NCBI GenBank assembly: GCA_964429745.1
Contig: CAYSDI010000129.1
Location: forward strand, 1 to 7,466
Length of the DNA: 7,466 nt
Reading direction: 5' to 3'
Origin: WGOA01 sp964429745
GTDB taxonomy: Bacteria; Bacteroidota; Bacteroidia; Chitinophagales; BACL12
A program made the translations under genes and the position numbers. Position 1 is the stretch's first letter; each line of letters opens with the position of its first letter. Below are positions 1 through 5,910 of the stretch, one piece after another. Under the pieces are notes generated by a model that worked only from the letters and a program-made list of their open reading frames with translations, had not been told where the DNA came from and ran no database searches.

Positions 1-108
1 CGTCATCGGGGTTGTCTTGCGGGTAATGGCCTTGAGCTTTTGCTGCAGGCCCTTCAGACAGACTGCCGTTTGCTGCCAGTTTGGTGCGGGTTGGTTGTCT
101 GGCGCCGG

Positions 109-1059
109 TTAAAAAGCGCGGATGGAGATACCGACAGTAAAAGGATTCAACGGGGTACCCTCGCCCTCCGCGAAAAGCTCCGACATGGCATATTGGCCAT
201 ACAGATTGAACCAGCCATACCCGATGCGCACCGTGGGCCCGTAGCGGAAATCGTTCAGGTTGAAGTCATCCCGCTGCTTGGTTTTGAGGCTGTTCTCCGT
301 TTTGATCTTGGTCTTAGAAGCGATGCGAATACCGCCCGTCATGCCCGCAGAAAAGCGGAAACTCTTTGATTTCTTGTCCGGATTAGTTTCCAGATTGAGC
401 ATGAGCGGAATGGTCAGGTAGGTCATGGACAACTTGCTTTTGCGCAGCGGGTCCATGCTTTCGGCATACGAGAACACGTCAGCGTCCGGCTGCAGGATCA
501 CGTCATCCTGGAAGGAATAGTTGTACCACGAAAAGGTCAAACCGTATTCCAGGTTGAATTTGCGCTTGACCAGGCTCACGCGCTGCCGAAACAGGTGCAT
601 GTCCAGGTTGAGGCTGCGGCCGTAGCGCAAGTCGTTGAAAGGGGCAGCAGCATCGCCGAGTTGGAAATCGCCGTCCTGGATTAGTCCGTTGATGCCGATG
701 TCCATCATGGCCCATTCCGTGGTCACCACATCTTTGGTTACCCTGGGATCCATGTCCACCTCCACTGCGCCACCTTCGCCGTTTTCTCCAATTCTGATTT
801 TGATGCTGCCAATTTCAATGTCGGTGGAATCGCTTTGGTTTTTTGAAGCGGCAGCAGATGGAGCGGCTGGCGCTGCAGGTGGAGCGGCTGGCGCTGCAGG
901 TGGAGCGGCAGCAGATGGAGCGGCTGGCGTTGCGGGTTGAACGGGTGCTGCGGGTGCTTCAGGTGATGTCTTTGGATCTACCACTTGAAGTTGTGCCAGA
1001 GCCAGGTTGCTGATGCTGGCGAAAACAATCGCCAGGCTTAGGGAAAAAAGAGCCTTCAT
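109..1059 (-). CDS. Outer-membrane beta-barrel protein (PorT/OmpA-like barrel family) with Pro/Ala hinge
   Basis: A 316-residue exported protein. Residues 1-22 form a signal peptide (Lys2, hydrophobic core, LALA before Gln23, a signal peptidase I site). Residues about 32-72 are almost only Pro, Ala and Ser. Residues about 80-104 are rich in Ile/Glu/Gly, and from about 115 to 316 alternating hydrophobic/polar strands with aromatic girdles (for example LEYGLTFSWYNYSF, VRIGYGWFNLYGQY) end in FTVGISIRAF. A terminal Phe after an amphipathic strand is the usual outer-membrane insertion signal. This resembles the small Bacteroidota 'porin family / outer membrane beta-barrel' proteins; the ligand or role is unknown. 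The ATG overlaps the stop of the upstream gene (ATGA), implying translational coupling with the anti-sigma-like protein. No TonB plug or SusC-like domain is present. The barrel call is fairly firm; a role as sensor or effector of the sigma module is inference. Confidence 0.8.
   Translation of the reverse strand: MKALFSLSLAIVFASISNLALAQLQVVDPKTSPEAPAAPVQPATPAAPSAAAPPAAPAAPPAAPAAPSAAASKNQSDSTDIEIGSIKIRIGENGEGGAVEVDMDPRVTKDVVTTEWAMMDIGINGLIQDGDFQLGDAAAPFNDLRYGRSLNLDMHLFRQRVSLVKRKFNLEYGLTFSWYNYSFQDDVILQPDADVFSYAESMDPLRKSKLSMTYLTIPLMLNLETNPDKKSKSFRFSAGMTGGIRIASKTKIKTENSLKTKQRDDFNLNDFRYGPTVRIGYGWFNLYGQYAMSELFAEGEGTPLNPFTVGISIRAF
845..937. repeat. Imperfect 21/15-bp tandem repeats encoding the Pro/Ala hinge
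   Basis: Two identical 21-bp units lie back to back at 860-880 and 881-901 (GGAGCGGCTGGCGCTGCAGG plus T), and a third diverged copy lies at 917-937. A 15-bp unit occurs at 845-859 and 902-916 with one mismatch. All lengths are multiples of three, so copy-number change would lengthen or shorten the Ala/Pro hinge of the beta-barrel gene without breaking its frame. Confidence 0.85.
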
Positions 1060-2087
1060 GAGTCAGTTTTTGGCGTTTTGCGATGATAAACTTTGAAGCC
1101 ACCTACCGAAAAACGGAAGACGCGCGCTTCTTCCATGGATTCAGTGTTGCGTTGAGCTTCGGGTTCCGAAATGCGAGGAACTACGGCAAGCCATTCGCTT
1201 TCACCAGACATAAAACCGGCAAGGCTTCGTGTGGCATTTTGCGTAACGGTCTGCGTAGCGGTCAACAAGGAGCCGATATCCATCGGGAGCCTGTCGTTGA
1301 TTTTATTGCGAAAGAATCCAGGCACCAGTGCGGTGGATGCTGAAGCTTCTTGGCTTGCGGATCGCTCGTTGGCCTGGGCTAACAGACCGTCGGCCGTTGC
1401 AGCACCATCCAGCGATTGGGCGCTGCGCGTCTGGACGGGGTCAGGTGTGGACATGGTGTTGGAAGAGCCCGTCGCTAAACGGGGTGACTGTGCAAGGCTT
1501 GCGTTGGTTGCCGGTTGTGGGCTCCCCGGGTGCACGGTTGCACCGGGCTTCTGGGCACCGCGGCTGTCAGGTGCCTGTTTCTGAATCTTTTCCGGGGAAA
1601 TCTCTTGAGCCAGGGGCAACTGCGTCGGTTGGGTCGCCGTGTTGTGCTGCGGTTTAGCCTGGAAGGCGACTTGCGGTTGCCCTGGAGACGAAAGTCCTTC
1701 GCCGGAAACAGGATCAGAAAGAGGCATGGATTGCGTGGCAGTATCTGGCGTGGTAGCCTCAGCCACAGGTGCAACAGGCGTATCCGAAGCGCTTTGGCGA
1801 ACCAACGGCAGCGCCATAAGGATCAGTAAACCCACGGCGGCCACGGCTCCAAGCCCCTGCACCCAGCCGATGGGGAGAATGCGGCGGCGGCGCTTTAAGC
1901 TTTCTTTGTCGTGGAACACAACTGTTAAGTCCGGTTTGAGCAGGGTTTGCTTCCACTCGCTGAATTCCTTTTGCAAGTCCGGGTTTTCGGAAACGAAGTG
2001 GTGTACCTGGCTGATCTGACCCGCCGTCAGGCTACCCTCGATGTAGTCGAGGAACCAGCTCTCGTAATTTTCGCGGTTGATGTCCAT
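1056..2087 (-). CDS. Single-pass membrane anti-sigma-like protein, partner of the ECF sigma factor
   Basis: A 343-residue protein. Residues 1-50 (MDINRENYESWFLDYIEGSL, then a helical stretch with ENPDLQKEFSEWK) form the short acidic N-terminal domain seen in many Bacteroidota proteins encoded just after ECF sigma genes. A basic patch, KRRRR (65-69), precedes one membrane helix at about 74-96, giving an N-in topology. Residues about 98-255 are a low-complexity Pro/Gln/Ser/Thr/Ala arm, and about 255-343 a small C-terminal domain. I see no cysteine, so it is not a zinc-binding (HxxxCxxC) anti-sigma. The longer reading frame begins with TTG at 2093, overlapping the sigma stop. I chose the ATG at 2085-2087, three bases past that stop, because it gives the family's usual N-terminus. 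The gene is coupled to both neighbours. Sigma-binding activity is inferred from position and architecture. Confidence 0.7.
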   Translation of the reverse strand: MDINRENYESWFLDYIEGSLTAGQISQVHHFVSENPDLQKEFSEWKQTLLKPDLTVVFHDKESLKRRRRILPIGWVQGLGAVAAVGLLILMALPLVRQSASDTPVAPVAEATTPDTATQSMPLSDPVSGEGLSSPGQPQVAFQAKPQHNTATQPTQLPLAQEISPEKIQKQAPDSRGAQKPGATVHPGSPQPATNASLAQSPRLATGSSNTMSTPDPVQTRSAQSLDGAATADGLLAQANERSASQEASASTALVPGFFRNKINDRLPMDIGSLLTATQTVTQNATRSLAGFMSGESEWLAVVPRISEPEAQRNTESMEEARVFRFSVGGFKVYHRKTPKTDS

Positions 2088-2089
2088 GA

Positions 2090-2575
2090 TCAAATCAGGT
2101 TTTGAACGTTTCCAATTCGCTCCTGCAAGGCCTTGCGGGCGCGGAAGATGTACACTTTGACCTGGGCTTCGGACAGCCCGGTGATGTTGCCGATTTCGCG
2201 GTAGTCGTAGCCCTCATAATCGCGGAGCAGGACCACCGTTTTTTGAACTTCCGGCAAGGTGCCCAGCGCCTTTTCGAGCGCTTCCCGGGCTCCTGTATAT
2301 GGAATGTGGGTGGAGCGTCCGTCTTCGGCCATTTCTTCTACCAGCGTGATGCGTTTCTGCTTGCGAATGTGGTCAATCATGTCCCGGTAGGCTACGGTGA
2401 ACAAATAGGGTCTCGCTTTCTCGGCATTGACCTCTTCGCGCTTGCGCCACAACACTTCAAATGCATTTTGCACCAGATCCCGGGCATCTTCCGGATGCCT
2501 GAGTTGGGCAACGATGTACCGGTACAAGGCATCTGCATGTTCATCAACACTCCTATTGTATTCCTGTACCGTCAT
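2090..2575 (-). CDS. ECF-type RNA polymerase sigma factor (sigma-70 family)
   Basis: At 161 residues this has the usual ECF size, with only regions 2 and 4. Region 2 covers about residues 12-75: DALYRYIVAQLRHPEDARDLVQNAFEV is the core-binding part, and ARPYLFTVAYRDMIDHIRKQKR contains the -10 recognition and melting helices. A short acidic linker (79-96) leads to region 4 at about 97-153, with LPEVQKTVVLLRDYEGYDYREIG and the helix-turn-helix ITGLSEAQVKVYIFRARKAL that would read the -35 element. It is the first gene of the operon with the anti-sigma-like and beta-barrel genes, so it probably drives an envelope-related regulon and is held at the membrane by its neighbour. ATG start at 2573-2575 without a Shine-Dalgarno sequence, as usual in Bacteroidota. 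Family assignment is secure; its signal and regulon are unknown. Confidence 0.93.
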   Translation of the reverse strand: MTVQEYNRSVDEHADALYRYIVAQLRHPEDARDLVQNAFEVLWRKREEVNAEKARPYLFTVAYRDMIDHIRKQKRITLVEEMAEDGRSTHIPYTGAREALEKALGTLPEVQKTVVLLRDYEGYDYREIGNITGLSEAQVKVYIFRARKALQERIGNVQNLI

Positions 2576-2630
2576 GCTTGCTGTTCAGCGGATGCCTGAA
2601 TTTTTGAGTTGAACGAGGAACCGAATGGTG

Positions 2631-2692
2631 CAAGTGAAACGGGCTGACCAAGGTTGTTTGTCGGCAAATACGATGCTGAGGCGTTTCACTTG
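2631..2692. promoter_or_regulatory. 11-bp inverted repeat in the divergent intergenic region, candidate operator
   Basis: CAAGTGAAACG at 2631-2641 and its exact reverse complement CGTTTCACTTG at 2682-2692 are separated by 40 bp, between the ECF sigma operon (minus) and the four-helix membrane gene (plus). Perfect 11-bp arms in a 179-bp region are unlikely to be chance and could be two oppositely oriented binding sites for one regulator. Each arm contains GTGAAAC, which loosely resembles the GAAC-type -35 element of ECF promoters, but I find no -10 element at correct spacing. Function is inferred. Confidence 0.4.
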
Positions 2693-2727
2693 GTAATTTA
2701 GTTACAGCACCGGCGAAAAAAATAGTT

Positions 2728-2741
2728 AGGGAAAGTTCCCT
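2728..2741. promoter_or_regulatory. Short palindrome just upstream of the membrane-protein start
   Basis: AGGGAA-AG-TTCCCT is a 6-bp-arm dyad with a 2-bp centre, ending 13 bp before the ATG at 2755. Its position suits an operator or a 5'-leader hairpin affecting translation of the plus-strand gene. There is no independent support. Confidence 0.25.
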
Positions 2742-2754
2742 TATTTTCGATTCC

Positions 2755-3564
2755 ATGCCCGACTTTCCCGTCTTGGTGCTGTTGGCCCTCGTTCTCTCTG
2801 GCCTGATTTACGCCACCCTGCGGCTGCTCTTTCCAGCACATAAGAGTCCGTATCGAACAGAAGCCAGCTTTGAGGAATTGCACGCGCGCTTCCGCTTTAC
2901 GGGGTTTCGACAGTTTGCCGTCATGGTTGGCTTAACCGTGGCCGGTTGTCTTGTGGCGTATGGGCTTTATCAACTCGCCGCGTTTTTGTTGTATTCCGGC
3001 AGCCTTGCCAAAAACCTGCACCTGATTCGACCTGATCTATTTGCCCGGTTGCTGGTGGCCCTGCTTGGCGGCGGAGCCTTGGGCCTGGCGCTGAGCCCTT
3101 GGGCTTTTCGGCGGCTGTTGGGCAGTGAATACGAAGCTTACGTAGATTACCAGAATCGTTTAACTGGCCTTGATAACGAACGGACGGCCAAGGCGTTATC
3201 ATGGGCACTATTAGTGACCTATGCACTGGTTTCTGCCCTTTTTCTGGACTGGTACACGGCCTTTGGTCCGGCTGGAATTCGCCAGGCGCCGCTTTTTTCG
3301 CTCGACATCCGGGAGCATGCTTATGCCGACCTGGCCAACATTGAACAGCGCAATTCCTTTGTCAGACCGGACGGGAAAAACTGCTCCCGGGAGCATTTCC
3401 TGCTGCATTTTGCTAGCGGTCAACAATGGAACAGCCGAAACAGCGGTTACGAATCTCAGGACCGAAATGCGGAACTTTTGACCTTTATCCAGGAGAAAAT
3501 GGAGGCCGTAGCTCCTGTTGATTCTGCGTTGGATCAACCTGCCTCCGAAGAGCAGGGCTATTAG
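2755..3564 (+). CDS. Four-helix inner-membrane protein of unknown function
   Basis: I do not recognise this 269-residue protein. Hydrophobic segments lie at about residues 5-26, 53-80, 96-117 and 146-166. Positive charges cluster after helix 1 (RLLFPAHKSPYR) and after helix 3 (FRRLLGSEYEAYVDYQNRL), which predicts both loops in the cytoplasm and the N- and C-termini outside. The roughly 100-residue tail (167-269) would then be periplasmic. It looks folded (FSLDIREHAYADLANIEQRN, REHFLLHFASGQQW, ELLTFIQEKMEAV) and ends in a short acidic stretch. It is divergent from the ECF sigma operon and may share control through the intergenic inverted repeat. The ATG at 2755 begins directly with helix 1 and has no Shine-Dalgarno sequence. 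The stop is TAG with an in-frame TAA two codons later. Membrane topology is fairly clear; function is unknown. Confidence 0.7.
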   Translation: MPDFPVLVLLALVLSGLIYATLRLLFPAHKSPYRTEASFEELHARFRFTGFRQFAVMVGLTVAGCLVAYGLYQLAAFLLYSGSLAKNLHLIRPDLFARLLVALLGGGALGLALSPWAFRRLLGSEYEAYVDYQNRLTGLDNERTAKALSWALLVTYALVSALFLDWYTAFGPAGIRQAPLFSLDIREHAYADLANIEQRNSFVRPDGKNCSREHFLLHFASGQQWNSRNSGYESQDRNAELLTFIQEKMEAVAPVDSALDQPASEEQGY

Positions 3565-3597
3565 GGTTAAAAGTAAGCGTGAAGCATCCTGATTAAG

Positions 3598-3636
3598 GCG
3601 TTACAATGCCGCCGCTAACGCGCAAGACGCTCTTGC
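3598..3636. repeat. Two adjacent hairpins after the membrane-protein gene
   Basis: GCGTTA (3598-3603) pairs with TAACGC (3616-3621) around a 12-nt loop. Immediately after, GCAAGA (3622-3627) pairs with TCTTGC (3631-3636) around CGC. The second stem is followed by seven A residues (3637-3643), so it is not a standard intrinsic terminator for either strand. It may slow or stop transcription leaving the plus-strand gene ending at 3564, or protect its 3' end. Confidence 0.35.
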
Positions 3637-3668
3637 AAAAAAAGGTATAAATCGTTGGAAGTCAGAAA

Positions 3669-3696
3669 TTTGAGCGCAACATTCTCCGTAACTTTT
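3669..3696 (+). promoter_or_regulatory. Candidate Bacteroidota housekeeping promoter for the histidine kinase
   Basis: TTTG at 3669-3672, a 16-bp spacer, then TAACTTTT at 3689-3696. The Bacteroidota consensus is TTG or TTTG, about 17-23 bp, then TAnnTTTG. The -7 box matches seven of eight consensus positions (last G is T) and the spacer is one short. Transcription would start near 3703, leaving a leader of about 33 nt before the GTG start of the kinase. Confidence 0.4.
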
Positions 3697-3735
3697 AAAC
3701 GTAAAATGCGTTGAACACAGGGTAAGTCTCCCCCC

Positions 3736-5550
3736 GTGTCCAGCAAGGTCAGCGACCATATCATCAAGCAAAGTGACGAAAAATCCAATCCGGATCCAGG
3801 ATTTCTGCGCCTGAAACGGATGGTGGAACAGGTCAATTTACTGCATCGCTCCCACCCCACCAAAGCCATGAAACTGGCCCGCGAGGCCTTTCCCCTGGCT
3901 AATCAGCGCGGCGACAAACGCAGCAAGTTCGAATTGCTTCTTTTCCTTGCGCGAATGGAAGCACGCAAAGGGCGGCTTGAAATTGCCGAAACCAACCTGA
4001 GCGAGGCCCTGGCCCAATTGCCCGGGCGGCGGGCCGACAAAGACTCGCTCTGCCGCATTTACCTGGCCATGGGGGCCGTGTATTACCTGCAGCAGAAACA
4101 TCAACTGGCGTTAGAATATTACAGTAAAGCTTTGGCTTGCAACGTGGACAAGTACAAAGTTGACCTCTACCTGAATATCGCCAACCTCTACTTTACCAAC
4201 GGCAACTTCCACAAAAGCCTTCAGTACCAGCGCCGTGCGCTCCGGCTGGCCCAAGCCGAAACCAACATTGAAAAGCAGATTTTCTGCCTGTCCAACATCG
4301 GGGCCATCTACGTGAAAACCGACCAGGATATCCGGGCGCTGAAAAGCTTCCAGGAGGCCTTGGCCATGATCAATACCCTTGACGGGTACGATTATACCCG
4401 ATGCAACTGCGAACTCAATCTGGGCGAAGTCCATTCCCGGATACAGCAATGGGAAGAGGCGGAACGCCATTATAAAGACGCCATTCGCATAGCGCGACAA
4501 AACCAGTTCCACCAGGAATTGGCCAAAGCCTACCAATACCTGGGCGAGCTCAAGGCCGCTACCGACGACGACAGCAGCTTTCTATACTACCTGTACCGCA
4601 GCCGCAAACTAGCTAAAGACAATCATTTTGAAGCCATCCTCATTGACGTGCTTCGGCATCTGCAGCAGCATTTCGAAAAGCGGCAGGACTTCAGGCAAGC
4701 CTATGCCTACCTCAAAGAGATGGCTGAGGTTCAGGCGTCTATAGAGCAAAACAAACAGAAAAAAGAGCTCAGCCAACTGCTGGACAGCAAGGACAAAGAA
4801 ATCTCCATTTTGGAGCGGCAGCGCGACCAAATTGAAGAGCAGCGCTTAAAACTGGAGCGCAACAACCGCGAACTGGAAAAGAGCAACCGCGAGCTGGAAC
4901 AGTACGCTGTTGTGGTGGCACACGACCTTAAAGAACCTTTGCGCAACATCAGCAGCTTTACCTCGCTGATTGAGCGGCGCTACGCCAGCCAACTGGACGA
5001 AACGGCGCGAGAATACATGAGCTTCGTGGTGCGCAACGCCGGCAGAATGAATACCCTGCTGACCGAATTGCTGCGCTACACCACCCTGCGCCGGGTGCCC
5101 GAAGATCGGGTCCGCGAAACCGCAGCCGAAGAAGTGGTGCAACAGGTCGTACGCGATTTGCAGGGCAAGATAAAAGAGAGCGGCGCAGTGCTCTTCATGG
5201 GTGACATGCCCAATTTGAGCGTTTCATTTGACCACCTCTACCAAGTATTTTTCAGCCTGATTGACAACGCGTTGCAGTTCAACAAAAGCGCAAAGCCGGA
5301 AGTGCACATCAACGCCTCGCGCGTTGGCGACAAGGTAGAATTTAGTGTGCGCGACAACGGCATCGGCATCGCAAAAGCGTACCAGGGAAAGATCTTTCAA
5401 CTCTTTCAAAGGCTGGACCGCGACCGGTACAGCGGCACCGGCATCGGGCTGGCCCTATGCCACAAAATCGTGCAGCTCTACGACGGCGAAATTTGGCTGG
5501 ACAGCGAAGCAGGCCACGGCAGCACCTTCTACTTTACGCTGCGCGACTGA
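3736..5550 (+). CDS. Cytoplasmic TPR-repeat sensor histidine kinase
   Basis: A 604-residue protein without a signal peptide or membrane helix. Residues about 30-333 contain six or seven TPR-like helical pairs, clearest at 107-140 (IYLAMGAVYYLQQKHQLALEYYSKAL), 143-176, 183-216 and 223-256. A charged coiled coil spans about 335-390 (rich in E, K, Q, R). The HisKA domain begins near 388, with H-box AHDLKEPLR and phosphoacceptor His396. The ATPase domain has N box Asn511 (SLIDNALQFN), G1 DNGIGI (540-545), F box IFQLFQRL (553-560) and G2 GTGIGLAL (567-574), so the catalytic motifs are complete. The kinase presumably senses a cytoplasmic protein or signal through its TPRs. No response regulator is nearby. 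The HDLKEPLR H-box and following LIERRYASQLDE resemble phytochrome-type kinases. The start is GTG at 3736; the next in-frame ATG (3820) would cut the first TPR helix. Confidence 0.92.
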   Translation: MSSKVSDHIIKQSDEKSNPDPGFLRLKRMVEQVNLLHRSHPTKAMKLAREAFPLANQRGDKRSKFELLLFLARMEARKGRLEIAETNLSEALAQLPGRRADKDSLCRIYLAMGAVYYLQQKHQLALEYYSKALACNVDKYKVDLYLNIANLYFTNGNFHKSLQYQRRALRLAQAETNIEKQIFCLSNIGAIYVKTDQDIRALKSFQEALAMINTLDGYDYTRCNCELNLGEVHSRIQQWEEAERHYKDAIRIARQNQFHQELAKAYQYLGELKAATDDDSSFLYYLYRSRKLAKDNHFEAILIDVLRHLQQHFEKRQDFRQAYAYLKEMAEVQASIEQNKQKKELSQLLDSKDKEISILERQRDQIEEQRLKLERNNRELEKSNRELEQYAVVVAHDLKEPLRNISSFTSLIERRYASQLDETAREYMSFVVRNAGRMNTLLTELLRYTTLRRVPEDRVRETAAEEVVQQVVRDLQGKIKESGAVLFMGDMPNLSVSFDHLYQVFFSLIDNALQFNKSAKPEVHINASRVGDKVEFSVRDNGIGIAKAYQGKIFQLFQRLDRDRYSGTGIGLALCHKIVQLYDGEIWLDSEAGHGSTFYFTLRD

Positions 5551-5580
5551 TTCCGGCGTTCAAGTCTCCGACCGGTCTGT

Positions 5581-5748
5581 TGGCTTGTTTGCTGGCTTGT
5601 CTGCTGGCTTTGCTGTTGACTTGTCTGTTGGCTTTGCTGTTGGCTTTTCTGCTGGCTTTGCTGCTGGCTTTGCTGTTGACTTGTCTGTTGGCTTTGCTGT
5701 TATCTGCTTTGCCGTCTATTCAGCTATCTATTCAGCCGTCTATTCATG
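5581..5748. repeat. 12-bp-period tandem array in the convergent intergenic region
   Basis: Ten contiguous 12-bp units fill 5581-5700 exactly, with plus-strand consensus TGGCTTTGCTGT and variants such as TGACTTGTCTGT and TGGCTTGTCTGC. Units 1-5 and 6-10 form a 60-bp higher-order repeat with 56 of 60 positions identical. From 5701 the period continues for four diverged units (TATCTGCTTTGC, CGTCTATTCAGC, TATCTATTCAGC, CGTCTATTCATG). In the 120-bp core the plus strand has only two A residues, so strand composition is very lopsided. On the minus strand the units read as Lys/Pro tetrapeptides of the form [TA][ADEN]K[PS]. It lies between the 3' ends of the kinase and the phosphatase genes. Noncoding microsatellite or decayed 3' extension of the phosphatase gene are both possible. 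Confidence 0.9.
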
Positions 5749-5910
5749 GCTCTAANNNNNNNNNNNNNNNNNNNNNNNNNNNNNNNNNNNNNNNNNNNNN
5801 NNNNNNNNNNNNNNNNNNNNNNNNNNNNNNNNNNNNNNNNNNNNNNNNNNNNNNNTATCTGCTTTGCCGTCTATTCAGCTATCTATTCAGCCGTCTATTC
5901 ATGGCTCTAA
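5701..5910. repeat. Identical 55-bp copies flanking the scaffold gap, probable assembly overlap
   Basis: The 55 bases at 5701-5755 are identical to those at 5856-5910, directly abutting the two ends of the N run. 55 is a standard de Bruijn assembler k-mer length, and contig ends that share exactly one k-mer are expected where a graph breaks at a repeat. The copies most likely represent one genomic segment, although a collapsed longer tandem array cannot be excluded. The right-hand copy contains the stop codon of the phosphatase gene (5907-5909). Confidence 0.85.
5756..5855. other. Scaffold gap of exactly 100 N
   Basis: Exactly 100 N, the conventional placeholder for a gap of unknown size. 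It falls inside the 12-bp-period repeat region, a natural cause of a short-read assembly break. Reading frames drawn across it are meaningless. Confidence 0.98.

Noticed and set aside
1..108. Possible fourth operon gene starting with ATG at 6-4 on the minus strand, or a terminator after the barrel gene
   Set aside because: Only two codons are visible before the window edge, and I find no convincing hairpin plus T run in this segment.
2085..2093. Frameshift or fusion between the sigma factor and the anti-sigma-like gene
   Set aside because: Both reading frames are complete with proper family N- and C-termini. The junction is an ordinary tight operon spacing with the ATG just after the TGA.
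5581..5748. CRISPR array
   Set aside because: Units are contiguous 12-bp repeats without unique spacers, and no Cas gene is present.
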